A stretch of 64,000 bases of DNA. Source: Synechococcus sp. HJ21-Hayes (GTDB lineage: Bacteria; Cyanobacteriota; Cyanobacteriia; PCC-6307; Cyanobiaceae). The notes below the pieces were generated by a model. That model searched no databases, had not been told where the DNA came from, and worked only from the letters and a program-made list of their open reading frames with translations. Below are positions 1 through 7,569 of the stretch, one piece after another (positions within the stretch are counted from its first letter, which is position 1; each line of letters begins with the position of its first letter). The stretch is taken from positions 1 to 64,000 of the forward strand of contig NZ_JAGQBW010000002.1 of assembly GCF_024345835.1 (NCBI RefSeq), given 5' to 3'. The translations under genes and the position numbers were made by a program.

Positions 1-355
1 CCACCAGGCAGGGAAACCGCTCAGAGGGAGATCCTGGAACAGTGGTGCGCGGTTTCTGGTAGATCGCCCGTAAACCCATGCGTCGCATGAGGTTTCGCAC
101 CCGGTCACGGCTGATTGGGATCCCTTCCCTGGCCAGATAATCAACCATCCGGCGGCTGCCGCTGCAGGGATCCTCCAGATACAGAGCGTCGATCCTGGCC
201 ATGATCCGGAGCGTCGATTCACGCACCGCTGTCGGTCGGTAGTAGAGCGTGGATCTGGGCAGGCCGAGCAGCGCACATTGGCGGTTGATGCTGAGCTCAG
301 GGTGGTCGTGATCGACCAGCTTGCGTCGTTCACGGGCATCAGAGCAGCTGAGATT
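1..355 (-). CDS. IS3-family transposase OrfB, partial (runs off left edge)
   Basis: This is the N-terminal part of the DDE transposase of an IS3-family element. Reading from about 355 down to 1 gives a continuous frame with the motifs ARERRKLVDHDHPELSINRQ and RSTLYYRP, followed by SGSRRMVDYLAREGI and NLMRRMGLRAIYQKP. This is the classic helix-turn-helix segment (HTH_21) that precedes the integrase core; the core lies outside the window. There is no ATG near the beginning of this frame, so expression probably depends on a frame change from OrfA (stop at 357-359) at the A-rich junction. The junction reads AAATAAAAAT rather than a clean A6-7G heptamer, so efficient frameshifting is not assured. 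Confidence 0.8.
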
Positions 356-356
356 T

Positions 357-626
357 TTATTTGAGCCACTCCAGCTCCATCTGCAGCCGCCCGATCTGCT
401 GGAACAGCTCAGCCTCCTTGGCCTGGCTCTCGCCAGTGTCCTTGCTCTTCTTGCCTCTGGTGAACAGCTCGCTGGCGCCATCCAAGAGCTGTCTCTTCCA
501 CTGGCTCACCTGGATCGGGTGAATGGTGTGGTCGGCAGCGATCTCCTGGATCGTCTTGCGGCCACTGATCGCCTCCATGGCGACCCTGGCCTTGAACTCG
601 GGGCTGTGGGTGCGGCGCTTGCTCAT
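357..626 (-). CDS. IS3-family transposase OrfA
   Basis: An 89-aa protein that begins MSKRRTHSPEFKARVAMEA and carries an HTH_Tnp_1 fold (IQEIAADHTIHPIQVSQWKR) followed by a leucine-zipper-like tail (FQQIGRLQMELEWLK). In IS3 elements OrfA binds the terminal repeats and is fused to OrfB by frameshifting to make the active transposase. Length and domain order are normal. It ends exactly where the OrfB frame takes over. The IS outer end probably lies within about 60 bp upstream, near the TGGACAGGCCCC-like sequence at about 674-690 (minus strand), but the partner end is outside the window. Confidence 0.85.
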   Translation of the reverse strand: MSKRRTHSPEFKARVAMEAISGRKTIQEIAADHTIHPIQVSQWKRQLLDGASELFTRGKKSKDTGESQAKEAELFQQIGRLQMELEWLK

Positions 627-1014
627 CGGTGGGAGCCCCTTTCAGGGGCGGTGCCCCGCCTCAGAGGTTAACGATGGGGCCTGTCCAGAAAAACCAGACC
701 ACCTCAGCATCGCGACGGGCACTCAACGCCTGGGCCCGCTGGTGCAATCAGGAGGCTCTGCCTGAGCAGGCCTCCTGATCCAGCAAGGTGCGCAGCTGAG
801 CGGGGCAGTCAAATCCATTTGCCTGCTTATACCAATCGGCACTGGTCACCGCTGCTCCAAAACTCAGATCCTGCTCACCGATCCTGCAACACCACTCCCT
901 GCCGTAGCACGGATACGCGATCCACCAACAACCCATTGTCTTTATAGACTCTCCTACCTTGCGAAAGCCTCGGGGATTTGGCGCGAGGGGATGAGCGCCC
1001 GTGGAGCCGAGCTG
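627..1014. other. No convincing gene; IS outer end and intergenic sequence
   Basis: The part nearest OrfA probably contains the terminal repeat of the IS3 element. A 62-codon frame at 748-936 (minus) has unusual composition (several Cys and Trp) and no recognisable family, so I do not call it. The segment directly after the VOC gene (about 975-1014) has a GC-rich arm resembling half an integron recombination site; see findings. Confidence 0.4.
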
Positions 1015-1422
1015 TTATGCAATGTACTTAGCAGCCAGTCGTTCACCGCCATAGGGAACGGTGAGGATTTCGAGGAGATGGCCATTTGGGTCTTTGAAAT
1101 AGATTGACCGGCCACCATCATCAGTGTTGATTACTCCTGGAAGCTTGCAGAAAGGGTCTGACCAGAACTGCATTTTCCGCGTCTGAATGCGTGCGAAGAT
1201 CGCGTCAAAGTCGCCCTCATCTACCAGGAAAGCGAAATGCTCCCAGACGATCTCGTTGTCCGGTGAATCAAGGAAATCGAGTGTGGCTCCATTGTCAAGG
1301 CAAACGACCTGAAAGCAGTGAAAGGGTCTTGGCTCAGGCAAGCCGAGCACGTCGGCAATAAAGGCGGCAGATTCTTCCTTGTTGTAGCAGTGAACGACGA
1401 TGTGATTGATGACAACTGCCAT
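1015..1422 (-). CDS. VOC-family (glyoxalase/dioxygenase fold) protein
   Basis: A 135-aa protein with the vicinal-oxygen-chelate layout: an N-terminal beta strand with HIVVHC, a central strand with WEHFAFLVDE, and the C-terminal signature SIYFKDPNGHLLEILTVPYG, whose Glu is the usual metal ligand. The fold is used by glyoxalase I, extradiol dioxygenases and fosfomycin/bleomycin resistance proteins. Substrate cannot be assigned from sequence. It stands alone between IS remnants. On its coding strand a GTTAGCA core lies 27 nt upstream of the ATG and GCATAAC overlaps the stop, as in integron cassettes, but a full recombination hairpin is not visible. Confidence 0.8.
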   Translation of the reverse strand: MAVVINHIVVHCYNKEESAAFIADVLGLPEPRPFHCFQVVCLDNGATLDFLDSPDNEIVWEHFAFLVDEGDFDAIFARIQTRKMQFWSDPFCKLPGVINTDDGGRSIYFKDPNGHLLEILTVPYGGERLAAKYIA

Positions 1423-1548
1423 AACCCTTCAGCATTGAGCTTGTCGCATGCTAACTGTTCTGTCTCAGCAGGTTGGTCAGTAGCCAATGGGGTGTCAGGT
1501 CGCTACCACCGGTTGAGGTGTCACCGCCAAACCGAGACCTCACGCCCC

Positions 1549-1758
1549 ATACATACACACGCCAATGCCCGCCTGACGCAGCGAGGCCGGCTGCGATTGG
1601 TTACTCAACACCTGCATAAAAACCGCTCTCTGCCCGAATTGGCTGCAGAAGCAGGGATCAGCCTCCGCTGTGCCTACAAGTGGCTGGCCCGGTTTCGCTC
1701 AGGCGGCGCGGCATCACTGGCGGATCGACGCAGTGTTCGCCGCACCCAGCGGCGGTGA
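1549..1758 (+). pseudogene. IS481-type transposase N-terminal fragment
   Basis: The frame reads HTHANARLTQRGRLRLVTQH, then LAAEAGISLRCAYKWLARFR and GGAASLADRRSVRR. This is the HTH region at the start of IS481-family transposases (typical form: NARLTP.GR..LV...VS..T..KW..R....G..GL.DRSS). Only about 65 codons remain. An ATA stands where the start Met is expected, and the integrase core is missing because the terminal repeat of the next IS (from about 1754) abuts it. It is therefore dead and was cut by a later insertion. Confidence 0.7.
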
Positions 1759-2530
1759 CTTTCAGGAAAGGTGTCACTCCTGGGCTACCGTTCAGGCGGC
1801 CTGCACAAACGGTAGCTGCCCTGGATCACCGAGCTCATCCGGCGGCTGATTGATCCAGACCACATCCGGTTGACGCCAGCACCTCGTTGATCGTGACCAC
1901 CGCCTTGGATGGCGCTGGCGGGCCTGTTCATAGACGACAGCGCGGTGGCGGCTGATCTCTACGGCTTGACCGCAGTGACGTTGCTGGGGCGTCACGAATT
2001 TGATGCCACTGTGGCGGTGTTGGTGGTTGTACCAGTCACCGAACGATGCCACCCACTGACAGGCCTCGTCCTTGCTGGTGAACGGCTTACGCGGGTAATC
2101 AGGTCGATACTTCACCGTCCTGAACAGGGATTCCGAGTATGGGTTGTCGTTAGACACCCGTGGTCTGGAGAACGACCTGAGCACGCCCAGGTCTTCCAGG
2201 CGGCTTTCCAGCGTGGCCGCACGCATGGCGTTGCCGTTGTCGGCGTGCAGAACTAACGGCTGCTTCCGCCCCTTACCGATCCGCTCTCTCAAGCAGGCTC
2301 TGCCTACCAGATCGGCTGCAATGGCTGGGTCTTCTCGTTCGGCGACATCCCAGGCGACGACCTTTCGGCTCCAGACGTCGATCACCAGATAGAGGTACAG
2401 CCACACACCTCGAACAGTGGTGGGCAAGTACGTCATGTCCCAGCTCCACACCTAATTGGCTCCTGCGGCCCGGAGCCTTGGCACGGCCCTGGGTTCCTGC
2501 GGTGGCCTGTAGTCAGCGGTGCTTCTACTG
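1754..2530 (-). mobile_element. Degenerate IS3-family element, 5'-truncated
   Basis: The left end (1754-1777) carries the same terminal repeat as the intact IS at 11633-13338: TTTCAGGAAA[G/A]..GTCAC, preceded in both copies by CGGTGAC. The coding frame 1792-2451 (219 aa) is the C-terminal catalytic core, with WDMTYLP, HADNGNAMR and DNPYSESLFR supplying the three DDE acidic residues, and ends in the same QAA tail. A TAG at 2452-2454 replaces the Gln codon of the conserved PNQVW motif, and upstream of about 2530 the homology breaks up. Two identifiable lesions make this copy inactive. Confidence 0.85.
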
Positions 2531-2677
2531 CCGCTGGGGTGGGGTATCAGCCATCGGTGGCGCCTCCCTGGGTTGGTGCACATAGATTCGCTCCGCCGAG
2601 CGCCCTGAGCAATCCGTTGTTTCACGCATTGCCTTGCCCGCTGAGCAGGAGCAGCGTGGTTGGTTTGGCCTTGTTTC

Positions 2678-2884
2678 TCAGCGCCAGTACTCCATCGGCG
2701 GTGGCTGGGGTGGCTGCCATTGCGGGGCGCAGGGTGTCCAGCCCTCAGCGCGGCGTTGGCGCCACAGCTCAACGGCCTTGTCACGGCTGAGCCGCTGGCG
2801 TCGTTTCAGCAACGGCGCGGCCTGATCACTCAGCCAGGCCTCAGCCGGAGAGGAAGGGATTCGCTGCCCCTGGTGCACCCACAC
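2678..2884 (-). CDS. DUF1651-like small protein
   Basis: A 68-aa protein with a GTG start 4 nt after the stop of the preceding gene, which suggests translational coupling. The segment LSRDKAVELWRQRRAEGW followed by PCAPQW matches the core of DUF1651 (…RDQA..LW..L...GW....PQW), a family almost confined to marine and freshwater picocyanobacteria. Its role is unknown. The tail after PQW is proline-rich and short. Confidence 0.6.
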   Translation of the reverse strand: MWVHQGQRIPSSPAEAWLSDQAAPLLKRRQRLSRDKAVELWRQRRAEGWTPCAPQWQPPQPPPMEYWR

Positions 2885-2887
2885 GGG

Positions 2888-3187
2888 TCAGCCCGCCTCC
2901 GGCGCCCAACCGCGCTGGCGGGCCATGGCATCGGTCCAGCCCTGGCAGCGACTGATGAGGTGCTCGCCCTGGGCAATCAGGCCCTGGTGCAGCTGGCAGG
3001 TGAGCAAGGGAATGCACTGCGCTCCGGCGTGATGCCGGAACCAATGGCAGGTCATGCAGACCTTGCGGCTGCGGCTGGGGCGCAGCACACCCTCATCCAG
3101 ATACGGCCAGGCCTCACAGTCGTCTGCGGCCTCAGCCGCTGCCGCCACAGAGCGGGCTGACCTTGAACGGGAGAGCGCCATGACCAA
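2888..3187 (-). CDS. Conserved hypothetical protein with Cys/His pairs
   Basis: A 99-aa protein. The C-terminal half has CMTCHWFRHHAG, then CIPLLTCQLHQGLIAQGEHL and SRCQGWTDAMARQRGWAPE. The spaced Cys and His residues could bind a metal, but I do not recognise a family. The gene is followed at 4 nt by the DUF1651-like gene, so the two are probably co-transcribed. The N-terminal 35 residues are low-complexity (Ser/Arg/Ala), so a later start is possible. Confidence 0.5.
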   Translation of the reverse strand: MVMALSRSRSARSVAAAAEAADDCEAWPYLDEGVLRPSRSRKVCMTCHWFRHHAGAQCIPLLTCQLHQGLIAQGEHLISRCQGWTDAMARQRGWAPEAG

Positions 3188-3277
3188 ACCCCTGCGATGC
3201 GTACACCTGTACTAGCAGGGATTGGCTTAGCTGGCCCGTGGAGTGTCGGAACCCTTTAGGGCCTTACGCACGCTCCC

Positions 3278-3604
3278 TTGCTTCTCTTCCTTCAGCACAT
3301 CACGGCCCACCTCCGTTCGCTGTTTCAGCGCCAGAGCGCCTGCTCCTCGCATCTCGGGGGACTGGCCTGCCAGCAGCACCACGCCCTTGCGGCCTTGGAG
3401 CAGGGCGACTGGCTCGCGGAGCTCGATCTCCTGCAGCTCGCCAATGCCCTGCAGCGCACCGCCCTCGCCCGCGGCGGCTACGACGGCCGCTCCTTTGATC
3501 TGATGTTCGCCATCGCCGACGTTCTGGAAGCCGATCACGGCTGGAGCTTTGAGCAGTCCGATGCCTGGCTCGAGCGCATGGGGCTCTGGGAGGAGGAGGT
3601 CTGA
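3278..3604 (+). CDS. Hypothetical protein (helical, acidic C-terminus)
   Basis: A 108-aa frame. Residues about 30-108 look like a genuine protein (LAALEQGDWLAELDLLQLAN, then FDLMFAIADVLEADHGWSFE, ending WLERMGLWEEEV): amphipathic helices with high-GC codon use like the neighbours. The first ~25 residues are less convincing and the true start may lie further in. No family recognised. It is convergent with the excisionase-like gene. Confidence 0.5.
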   Translation: MLLFLQHITAHLRSLFQRQSACSSHLGGLACQQHHALAALEQGDWLAELDLLQLANALQRTALARGGYDGRSFDLMFAIADVLEADHGWSFEQSDAWLERMGLWEEEV

Positions 3605-3626
3605 GCGATCGATCTCTCGCTGGTCT

Positions 3627-3923
3627 TCAGCGAAGGCCTCGTCGCACCGGCTGGGTTCGGTGCGTTTTTTGTGGCGTTCGTGCGCCCACATGGCTGGGCT
3701 CCAGGTGGTGCGCTGAGCGCGCCGTGGCCTCACTCATCACCGCCTGGCACTGCTCTAGGTGGTACTGGACGGGGGAGTTGGGACTGGGGAACTTCCGACG
3801 CCAGTGCTGACCCGCCTGGAACAGCCCAGAAGAGCGCCAGCGGGCCAAGGTGCGCTCACTGACCCCAAGTTGGTCGCGGGCCTCCCTGGCGGTGGCCCAG
3901 GGGCAATGACGGGTCGATTCCAT
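3627..3923 (-). CDS. Small HTH protein, excisionase-like
   Basis: A 98-aa protein starting at the ATG at 3923 (an upstream extension in the same frame looks non-coding). Residues about 12-35 (AREARDQLGVSERTLARWR) form a MerR/HTH_17-type helix-turn-helix, followed by FQAGQHWRRKFP, the usual winged extension of excisionases and integrase-associated recombination directionality factors. It lies about 240 bp from the tRNA att core and about 420 bp from the integrase. The family is known to control excision; the specific role here is inferred from fold and position. Confidence 0.6.
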   Translation of the reverse strand: MESTRHCPWATAREARDQLGVSERTLARWRSSGLFQAGQHWRRKFPSPNSPVQYHLEQCQAVMSEATARSAHHLEPSHVGARTPQKTHRTQPVRRGLR

Positions 3924-4076
3924 AGACGGGATGCAGGTGTGCCCCCATGGGGCTGGTGATGCATCCGATCGCGCGGATCCGGATGCACGGGAGGCTACCC
4001 GCGCTGCCCTGTCCACCCCTGTCCAACCCCTTCTGGGCAGGCCCTGACCTGGGGCCATCGGGCCCCTTCGGGCGAG

Positions 4077-4100
4077 TTTTTGCGCACATCTTGCGCACAA
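4077..4100. repeat. Duplicated TTGCsCACA motif, copy 1
   Basis: TTTTGCGCACATCTTGCGCA continuing CAA: two tandem TTGCGCACA half-sites. A near-identical copy (G to C at two positions) lies at 4300-4322, on the other side of the tRNA-Pro fragment. The layout fits arm-type binding sites for the adjacent tyrosine integrase. Confidence 0.5.
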
Positions 4101-4118
4101 TTGGCCAAAACGGGGCAC

Positions 4119-4150
4119 AAAAAAGGGCTCTCAGAATCCCTGAGAACCCT
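4119..4150 (-). terminator. Rho-independent terminator of tRNA-Pro
   Basis: On the minus strand the sequence reads AGGGTTCTCAGGGATTCTGA followed by GAGCCCTTTTTT. This is an 11-bp stem (one mismatch) with a short loop and a T6 tract, 15-45 nt beyond the 3' end of the tRNA fragment. It marks the original chromosomal flank of the tRNA gene and so shows which side of the att core is host DNA. Confidence 0.75.
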
Positions 4151-4164
4151 TCTGCTGGAATGGA

Positions 4165-4209
4165 TCGGGGCGACAGGATTCGAACCTGCGACCTAGTGCT
4201 CCCAAAGCG
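4165..4209 (-). tRNA. tRNA-Pro 3' fragment, putative attachment site
   Basis: The minus strand contains an anticodon loop with TTTGGGA (UGG, proline), variable region, a complete T-arm (GTCGCAGGTTCGAATCCTGT) and the acceptor strand ending CGCCCCGA. The 5' half (D-arm and acceptor 5' strand) is absent. A displaced tRNA 3' half beside an integrase gene is the usual mark of tyrosine-recombinase integration. An intact tRNA-Pro, rebuilt by the element, would be expected at the other end, beyond this window. Confidence 0.75.
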
Positions 4210-4299
4210 ACTATTGGGTTCAGCCCCCATAAGGCCGTTTCTGTGTTGGCAAGGGTTTTGGCCGACGCTGGGTGGCCTTGTCCGGTCAGGCTGGGCTAG

Positions 4300-4322
4300 T
4301 TTTGCCCACATCTTGCCCACAA
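4300..4322. repeat. Duplicated TTGCsCACA motif, copy 2
   Basis: TTTTGCCCACATCTTGCCCA continuing CAA, the partner of 4077-4100. The two copies bracket the tRNA core at roughly 70-90 bp on each side, and copy 2 ends 24 bp before the integrase ATG. Confidence 0.5.
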
Positions 4323-4345
4323 GCGGGCTGTCGAGGGCCCCTGCT

Positions 4346-5596
4346 ATGCCAGCGATACGTCGCCAGGAGTCCTGGTCAGAAGCTCTAAGAACATCGGTGC
4401 GCAGCAGCACCGCCAAGGGCTGGAACGTTTACGAGTTCCGCGGCCAGGTGCGACTAGAGCTCCGTTACCCCGGCCAGCCCAAGCAGACCGTCTTCCTTCC
4501 TTTCGACTGGGCCAAAGCGTCAGTTGGTGATGTTCTCACCCGTGTACGCAATATCTACCCACTGGTTGCAGAGGGGCACAACCTGAAGGCCGCAGCTGAG
4601 ATTGCTGATGGCAAAGCACCAAAGCCAGTTATGGACTGGGCTGGCGCCGTTGAGCGGTTCCGAGTGCAAAAGATGGAGCACGGCCGTGCGGTCAAGCAGG
4701 TCACGTGGGACCACAGCTACGCGCCTGTGATTGCCGATGCCGTTGCGGCGCTTACCAGCCAGAAGGCACCAACGTCACCCGCCAATTTGCTGGATCAGAT
4801 GATCCGGCAGTGGGCTACGGGAAGTCGGATGAGACAGATTCGAGCTCAGTCCTTGTCGCAGTTTCTGCGCTACTGCGTTGATCGCGAGGGATTCCCGGCG
4901 ATGTGGCTCCCTCCCAGCGATCTCCGCGCGCACATTGGCAGCAGGCCCACAGAAGATCTCAACCGAAGTAAGGGGGATCCAATCGAGGATCAACAGATCA
5001 TCAACCTCCTGGCTTCCTTGCCCGTCGATGCGGCGGGTGGGCGATGGGCAGAAGCGGTGCGGCTTCTAGCCGAACTCGGCCTGAGACCGATCGAGCTCCT
5101 GCACCTCTCGGTACAAAAGGACCGCAGCACCGGCCAGCCCTACTGGTGGTGCAGCTATCGGAAGCGCAGCGGCGGCGGCGACACTGAACCGCGGCGAGTG
5201 CATCCGCTGCCGTTGGTGGATTCAGAAGGCACGGTGCAGCAGTGGAACCTGATGGGGCGGTGGCAGGCGGGCTTGATCGAGCTCCCGCCGCTACGTAGCG
5301 GAACCGGCGCTGGGGATGCGATCGGCACCTATCTCAACCGCCAGCACGGCTGGTGCAGCCTCAAAGCGCTGCTGGCTGCCAAAGGTGAGCGGCTAGTGCC
5401 CTACAGCTTCCGGCACAGCTACAGCCTGCGTGGCCACCTGCGCGGCATCGATGCCGGGTCGGTGGCATTGAGCATGGGTCACAGCTTCGAGGTCCACTGC
5501 CGCGCGTATCCATGGGCAAGCCAGTCAGGAACGGCTGCGGCCTTCGAGCGGGCGAACGCAGCGCTCCTGGGGGTTGATCTTTCTGCTGCCCAGTAA
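4346..5596 (+). CDS. Tyrosine-recombinase integrase
   Basis: A 416-aa protein from the ATG at 4346; a longer frame reaches back through the tRNA remnant and is not used. The C-terminal catalytic domain shows the tyrosine-recombinase set: Arg in LAELGLRPIELLHL (about residue 246), H-x-x-R in YSFRHSYSLR (about 355), the second His in MGHSF (about 378) and the nucleophile Tyr in CRAYPW (about 387). The N-terminal part (about 20-190) holds the arm-binding and core-binding domains. The family cuts and joins att sites at tRNA 3' ends, and its position beside the tRNA-Pro fragment agrees. Transcription runs into the element. Confidence 0.9.
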   Translation: MPAIRRQESWSEALRTSVRSSTAKGWNVYEFRGQVRLELRYPGQPKQTVFLPFDWAKASVGDVLTRVRNIYPLVAEGHNLKAAAEIADGKAPKPVMDWAGAVERFRVQKMEHGRAVKQVTWDHSYAPVIADAVAALTSQKAPTSPANLLDQMIRQWATGSRMRQIRAQSLSQFLRYCVDREGFPAMWLPPSDLRAHIGSRPTEDLNRSKGDPIEDQQIINLLASLPVDAAGGRWAEAVRLLAELGLRPIELLHLSVQKDRSTGQPYWWCSYRKRSGGGDTEPRRVHPLPLVDSEGTVQQWNLMGRWQAGLIELPPLRSGTGAGDAIGTYLNRQHGWCSLKALLAAKGERLVPYSFRHSYSLRGHLRGIDAGSVALSMGHSFEVHCRAYPWASQSGTAAAFERANAALLGVDLSAAQ

Positions 5597-6248
5597 CCGA
5601 CGGCCAGCAGCGAAGACGTCCACCAGCAGCGGACCTGGGAACCGTGGGGCAGGAGAAGCAGGTCCTCGTTCAGGCTGACAGGGCAAACCTCATCGATTCA
5701 AGGTGGCTCTGAGCGGCCCGATGGGTGCATGGCGCCTGCGACCGACGGAGCGGTTGGCTTGGGGCTGATCACGACACCGCACGGCTACGTCCGGCAGCGG
5801 CCGTCCTTCAGCGTGCCACGGCTGGGCCGTGGCCTGCATCGGCCAGCCGCCGCCGCCCGCCGCTCTGGGGCCGGTGATTTGGGGGTGGTAGGCAGGGCCA
5901 CTTCCCCGCGGCTGCGGTGGCCGGGCATTCGCCCGCGCTGATGGGGAGGTGGAAGGTTCCAAGTCTTCTCGCGCGGCTGCGCGGCCGGTTGGGTATTAAG
6001 AGCTGAATCTGGTGGGGCTGCTTATCAATTGCAGATCCCTAAGAGCATGGCCAGGTTTTGCATAGATCCATTGCCCTGCAGCCACTCTGGCCATCCATAA
6101 GTGCACTTGTACTGCTAGAATAAGGGCTGCGCCAAGGGCCCCAAGCTCATCGCCTGCGGCAATCCAATTCTCTGATCTCGCCATCACTGCTCTATTGCTT
6201 TAAGCAGCTGTGATGCCCCGATCAGTTGTCACCTCTGGCAGCTGATTC
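5597..6248. other. Intergenic region, no supported gene
   Basis: About 650 bp of GC-rich sequence between the integrase and the DUF2493 gene. Open frames on both strands are compositionally poor (Pro/Arg/Gly strings) and have no recognisable motif. The last 250 bp are more AT-rich and could hold the promoter of the 6249 gene, but I see no clear -35/-10 pair. Confidence 0.5.
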
Positions 6249-6746
6249 ATGGATCTTTATCTCTCATCTAGCACTGAAATAGCTCCATCCCGTTCATTGG
6301 TGATCGCAGCCGGAGGCGGCCGTGATCTGGCCTGGCCCCAGCAGCGCATCGCCGCTGAGCTGCTCGCCCGCAGCGGTGGCCGGCTGGTGCATCTGGTTCT
6401 CCATGGCGGTGCCCGCGGCGCTGATGCCGCCATTGGTCGCGCTGCGCAGCAGCTGGGTTGGTCAGCCCTGGTGATGCCGGCCCAGTGGCAGCTCCATGGG
6501 CGGGCCGCTGGGCCAATTCGTAATCGGGAGCTACTCGAGCAGGCCGTTGCCCGGGCTGTTGTCCACAGCTCTCCTGGCTCTATCGCTTCGGTGCTGGTGG
6601 TGGCCTTCCCCGGTGGTGCTGGCACGGCCTCGCTGGTGCAGCAAGCCAGGCGCATGGCCTCGCGCTCTCCGGTGCCGATCTCCGTAGCTGAGGTCAGCTC
6701 AGCTGCCGGGCTCTGCGCTGTTCCGGCTGGCATCGCCTGCTCGTAA
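6249..6746 (+). CDS. DUF2493 (YspA/cpYpsA-related SLOG) protein
   Basis: A 165-aa protein. Its signature is LHGGARGADAAIGRAAQQLG, then PAQWQLHGRAAGPIRNRELLE, the nucleotide-binding motif of the DUF2493/SLOG family (GGA.GAD......G......A.W..HG..AGP.RN). A late glycine-rich segment (AFPGGAGTASLVQQAR) completes the Rossmann-like site. SLOG proteins bind nucleotide-derived ligands. Family members are common on phages and plasmids, but their function is unproven. It begins a gene set with Gp157 and Rad52-like genes, which supports a phage-replication context. Confidence 0.75.
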   Translation: MDLYLSSSTEIAPSRSLVIAAGGGRDLAWPQQRIAAELLARSGGRLVHLVLHGGARGADAAIGRAAQQLGWSALVMPAQWQLHGRAAGPIRNRELLEQAVARAVVHSSPGSIASVLVVAFPGGAGTASLVQQARRMASRSPVPISVAEVSSAAGLCAVPAGIACS

Positions 6747-6822
6747 TCCCCCAGCACCAAAAGCCTTTGGCGCCCCTGGCGCTCCGTTCCGTTCATTCCA
6801 TCCCCATCGCTTTCTCACCGTC

Positions 6823-7455
6823 ATGGCTGTTCTCACCCCCATCCCTGCTCCAGTCGCTGCCCCTGCCCCAGCGGCTGCCCCCTCGGCATCAGGCCCAGCC
6901 TGCTCCCTGCAGCGCTCCGGCTCCATCTGGAAGCTGGGCAGCGAGGCCCAAGAGCTCACCACCGCTATCGGCCAGCTAGCCGAGCAGCTGGAAACAGAAG
7001 ACCCCGAGCAGCGCGCCCTAGCCCTTGCCGAGCTGGAGGCCGCCCTGTTGGCAGAAGAAGGCAATAAAGCTGCCCTCGCAGCTAAGGCCGATGCCACCTG
7101 CTGGGTGATCGAGCACCTGCGCGGTCAGGCCACTTACCGGAGCCAGCAGGCCAAGCGGCTCGCCGATCTGGCCCGGAGTGATGCCGGCCGGGCTGATGCG
7201 TTGGAGGAATCGCTGATCTTTGTCCTCACCCAGCTCCAGCCAGCCGCTACCCGCTTCTCCTTCCCCGATCACGAGCTCAGCAGCCGCAAGTCCTCAGCTG
7301 TCGTGATCGACGACGAACAGGCCCTCGATGCCGAGTGGCTCACCTTCTCCACCACAAGCAAACCCGACAAGAACGCCATCAAGGAAGCCCTCAAAGCCGG
7401 CCGTCAAATCACCGGCGCTCAGCTGCTCAACCGCCGCTCCTGGCGCATCCACTAA
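6823..7455 (+). CDS. Siphovirus Gp157-like protein
   Basis: A 210-aa protein. After an Ala/Pro-rich N-terminus, residues about 40-130 are a long amphipathic helix (EAQELTTAIGQLAEQLE…). The C-terminal part follows the Gp157 pattern: FSFPDHELSSRKSSAVVIDD, then LDAEWLTFS, DKNAIKEALKAGRQITGAQL and a closing RRSWRI. Gp157 proteins sit in recombination/replication modules of siphoviruses, and one has been linked to phage resistance. Here it lies 114 bp before the Rad52-like gene, as in many phages. Confidence 0.75.
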   Translation: MAVLTPIPAPVAAPAPAAAPSASGPACSLQRSGSIWKLGSEAQELTTAIGQLAEQLETEDPEQRALALAELEAALLAEEGNKAALAAKADATCWVIEHLRGQATYRSQQAKRLADLARSDAGRADALEESLIFVLTQLQPAATRFSFPDHELSSRKSSAVVIDDEQALDAEWLTFSTTSKPDKNAIKEALKAGRQITGAQLLNRRSWRIH

Positions 7456-7569
7456 GGGCCAGGGGGGCAAAAGCCCCTCACCTGCGGGGCTCCGGGGATG
7501 CAGCCGGGGCCCTTCTTCCTGACCCAATTTCGCTCCTTTCTTCTTCTCGCTCCACCGCTTCCCATCGCC

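Noticed and set aside
3227-3733. 168-aa minus-strand frame opposite the 3278 gene
   Set aside because: Antisense of a better frame; Arg/Glu/Gly-rich strings and no recognisable fold.
4210-4345. Extension of the integrase frame upstream through the tRNA fragment
   Set aside because: Sequence is tRNA and terminator DNA; the ATG at 4346 gives the normal integrase length.
5729-6187. Short frames between integrase and DUF2493
   Set aside because: Compositionally poor and without ribosome sites.
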